Source: Hofstenia miamia
Lineage: Eukaryota; Xenacoelomorpha; Acoela
Direction: 5' to 3'
Assembly: GCA_004352715.1 (NCBI GenBank)
Contig: SCFE01000001.1
Coordinates: forward strand, 3,401,258-3,431,709
DNA length: 30,452 bases
Shown: positions 28,090-30,452 of the stretch, in pieces
Position numbering within the stretch: position 1 is the stretch's first letter
Layout: every line of letters begins with the position of its first letter
Notes under the pieces: model-generated
The model's input: the letters and a program-made list of their open reading frames with translations, nothing else
Database searches by the model: none
Told to the model about the DNA's origin: nothing
Made by a program: the position numbers and the translations under genes

Positions 28090-29516
28090 TAGAGTTTTGC
28101 GGAATTGTCTAGCCCCGAGAACCAAAAAACTGAATGGGACTGCTACCAAAAATGAAGAAAAATACTCATAATTTTTGTTTATTTCTGTCAAAATCTGCTT
28201 GTCCTGCCTCTCCTCAATACGCTCGATCTAACAATGACTTTGTATCTCTAAATGCTGCTCTCTCTTCATTCCCCATTTTTAATGATTCTTTCTCTGCTGA
28301 TGACTGGTACACCTTCCTTCACCAAGTTATTTCATCCTTTGTTCCTCGTCGTCGGAAAAAGCGTATTTCTCTTCCTTTCTATTTCTCATTCCTTTCTGTA
28401 CACTCTTTGAATAAACTCGAAACTTTCAAACGCCGTTACAGTCCTTCCGATTCTTCAAAACTCTCTTCTCTCACCAAAGACGTCATCAACTTCATGGAAC
28501 TCGACAAAATCGCTCTGTTGTGCAGCTTCTCATCTGGATCTCTTCAAGACTCTTATGCTTTCTTGCGTTCCCTGCATTCCAAACCTGACCTCCCCGGCTT
28601 GCAATGGAACCATCTTTCTGCTCATTGGGATCTGGAGAAAGCTGATCTCTTCAATGCCTATTTCTACTCGAATTTTTCTGATCCCGTCTCTCTCTGTCCT
28701 GGTCCTCCCCGCTGATTCGCCTATGTGACATCGTCTTCAACGCCCATGATATTTCCCTCATGCTTAAGTCCTGCAAATTGTCTGGTCCTTGATATCCTGA
28801 TGGCGTGCCATCCTTTGTTATCCATGAAACTTCCTCAACTCTTTCCATCCATTTAAAGCATCTCTTCTACATTTGCTTCTCTAAACGTTTTCTGCCTTGC
28901 TGGAAAACATTTTGGATCTCTTCACTATTAAAATCCAATCAGCTTCCCTCCTCTCAATTCACTTCCTATCGTCCAATAGCTATTCTTTCTCGGCTGTCAA
29001 TCATCTTTGAGCGTCTTGTCTTTCGTTGTGTTCCTTAAAATTCGTCACCTCTTCTCCGCTTCTCTACATGGTAACCTTCCGGGTCGTTCTACCATCACTA
29101 ACTTGCTCACTTTGATTGAAAACTGCTCCTTGTTCCACTCTATTGAACGTTTCCAGAAGCTGCTAATTACATCTTGACTCTCAACCCTCCAACAGCGGTT
29201 GATTTCTTTTCCCCGCCACCGAGCTTCAAGAAATCTTTGATGTCTTTCTTCTTTGCTGAGCCCTTCTCCAACTTCGCCTACTCTTCCATTTGCTCCTATT
29301 TCATCTCCTGTGACTGTCCTCGCTGCTGTAAAATCTGATTTGTTTTTTATTTTTTTGTAGTGTATGCCTTCAGCTTCTAAATAAAGTTTATTATTATTAA
29401 ATAGAAATTGCGCTGTGAAACCAATGGGACTATGGGATCAAAATATTTAATGGGACTGGGATCGAATACAGTGGGACTAAGTGGGATTGGGGCAAGCAGA
29501 TACTCGCACAGCCCTA
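28090..29516. mobile_element. hAT-like element with TGGGACT repeats, containing a LINE
   Basis: The left end reads TAGAGTTTTGCGGAATTG, then GCCCC at 28112; the right end inverted reads TAGGGCTGTGCGAGTATC, then GCCCC. The octamer AGTCACAT flanks both sides (28082-28089 and 29517-29524). The motif TGGGACT occurs at 28135 on the left and at 29425, 29451 and 29472 on the right. Nearly all of the interior is a LINE insertion, so the hAT-like part proper is only about 160 bp. Ends of the type TAGGGCTGTGCGA are known from animal hAT families. Confidence 0.7.
28134..29400 (+). pseudogene. LINE (Jockey/CR1/I-like) 3' part with RT, truncated and internally deleted
   Basis: The frame 28134-28712 (193 codons) reads a pre-RT linker, with SSFVPRRRKKRISLPFYF and VHSLNKLETFKRRYSP; the first codons may be flanking hAT DNA. 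After a frameshift near 28712 and a TGA in a GPD-like position, RT continues with DGVPSFVIHETSSTL, then TSYRPIAILSRLSIIFERL (about 28970-29030) and a HGNLPGRST patch (about 29066). YRPI.iLs...IfErl is the hallmark of LINE RT motif 2. At about 29160 the sequence jumps to the 3' end: a terminal frame rich in S, P and F ends in CPRCCKI at TGA (about 29335), followed by AATAAA (29381) and a TTATTATTA tail. The endonuclease and the RT active site are absent. C-rich codon use differs from the AT-rich surroundings. Confidence 0.8.
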
Positions 29517-29524
29517 AGTCACAT

Positions 29525-30452
29525 AGTGTCCCATTATTTTTATAAAATCGTATCTTAAAAATGTTCATTTTGAAATATTTCACATTTAGGATTTTTATCA
29601 CATTTTAAAATAGCACTCAAGCGACAATATGAGACAATTAATTTTAAAGCTAAATTTGTTGTCGGTTATGGACATTTAGCAGTTTGAAGAATGCTGTTGC
29701 ATACTTTTATTACTATTGCTTTGGGCAATAAATTACATGCAGGCATTACTTACGACCTTATGGATATTTGATAAATTAAAATTTGAAACTTTAATTAACA
29801 ATGTTTTTAATAATTTGGTATTGTGATAATGCAAATATGTTTTTTTGATGGACATCAGACCCTAACCCAGGCCCAAGGCTCGGCAAGTCATATTGAGAAT
29901 TTTAATTCTGACAATGGCCAAAAGTAATCAGATATCAGTTGCAGAGCACAAATAGTGGCATTGGTTATTCATTCTTCATATTTACTCAGCAAAGGTTTTA
30001 GATATAGTTTGCTTACATTAGTTGTGCTGAATTATTATAGTACTGGTCATTAAATCCTAAATTTCTCACTTCGATATTCTGATGTTCTTTAAAAAATTTT
30101 ATCTCTAATAAAGCTAAATACCTGCGGATGCAATTACTCAAGTAAAAAAATGCTTTGGTATAAATTCTATCAAAATTTAAAGCAACGTTCCTAGGCACTA
30201 TTCAATATATTTGTGATGTAGTGTTTCCAATATATAATTTTCCTTTAGTCTATGTCCTTTGTTGTTTTAGTCAAGTTTGAAAATTTTGTTTTAGCTACAC
30301 CTTTGGTAATGGGAAATGTATTTCGATAGACGTTTCAATGATGTGAATATCTCCCAATCACCATTTGTGGATCGGAATGTTCCCAATTTTGAATTTGCTG
30401 AAGAAAGTGTCTATGATGTAATAGTTTTTAATATTATATATATATATATATA
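29525..30452. other. AT-rich DNA without genes; terminal TA microsatellite
   Basis: Only chance frames (minus 30013-30198, 61 codons) are present. A GC-richer patch CCCTAACCCAGGCCCAAGGC at about 29860-29880 stands out but has no partner that would mark a transposon end. A TA run begins at about 30436 and continues beyond the window. Confidence 0.6.

Overview
This window is non-coding, strongly AT-rich DNA from a eukaryote, most likely an invertebrate animal. The evidence is spliced exons with GT..AG borders, TA and ATT microsatellites, a Pol III tRNA-like gene, and remains of Tc1, hAT, MULE with a FLYWCH finger, ISXO2/Merlin-like, Gypsy and LINE transposons. No species can be named from the sequence. 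I find no intact cellular protein gene: every recognisable coding stretch belongs to a transposable element, and nearly all are broken by stops, frameshifts, truncation or nested insertions. The assembly has two gaps (13158-14157, 1000 N; 15822-15863, 42 N) and single N's at 2347 and 8111.

Layout. 1-2.9 kb: AT-rich DNA holding a non-autonomous hAT-like element (548-1766) with 8-bp target duplications and an internal 58-bp tandem repeat. 3.4-11.3 kb: two inverted copies of one LTR-type element, one on the minus strand (gag 4008-5265, LTR-like 5556-6420) and one on the plus strand (gag 9237-10121, LTR-like 10662-11315), with a dead Tc1 transposase (6982-7947) and a 178-bp tandem duplication between them. 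11.3-12.3 kb: unrecognised decayed coding DNA.

12.3-17.1 kb: the most interesting block. Two direct copies of a MULE-type transposon carry a FLYWCH zinc finger, the start of a MULE transposase and, in copy 2, a C-terminal IAP-like RING finger. Each copy opens with a regular array of the decamer TTTCACTCAA spaced 16-17 bp apart. Between the copies lie an ISXO2/Merlin-like transposase fragment and a 182-bp MITE with 5-bp target duplications. Just downstream is a tRNA-like cloverleaf with perfect stems but a 6-nt anticodon loop (17526-17597).

17.6-22 kb: mostly featureless, with a second copy of an LTR-like repeat (18110-18426). 22-29.5 kb: a nested transposon pile. A LINE reverse-transcriptase 3' region is split by a 1750-bp hAT element with a perfect 8-bp duplication; a minus-strand Gypsy element (LTR, primer site, gag, zinc knuckle, protease, RT, RNase H) has its gag split by a 475-bp hAT MITE; a ZMYM/DUF4371-type hAT transposase fragment follows; and another hAT-like element (28090-29516) has a LINE inserted inside it. 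The remainder to 30452 is empty AT-rich DNA ending in a TA microsatellite.

The elements do not form a pathway; they record successive insertions. Relative order can be read in three places: the hAT at 22250-23999 is younger than the LINE it splits, the MITE at 26207-26681 is younger than the Gypsy, and the LINE at 28134-29400 is younger than the hAT-like element around it.
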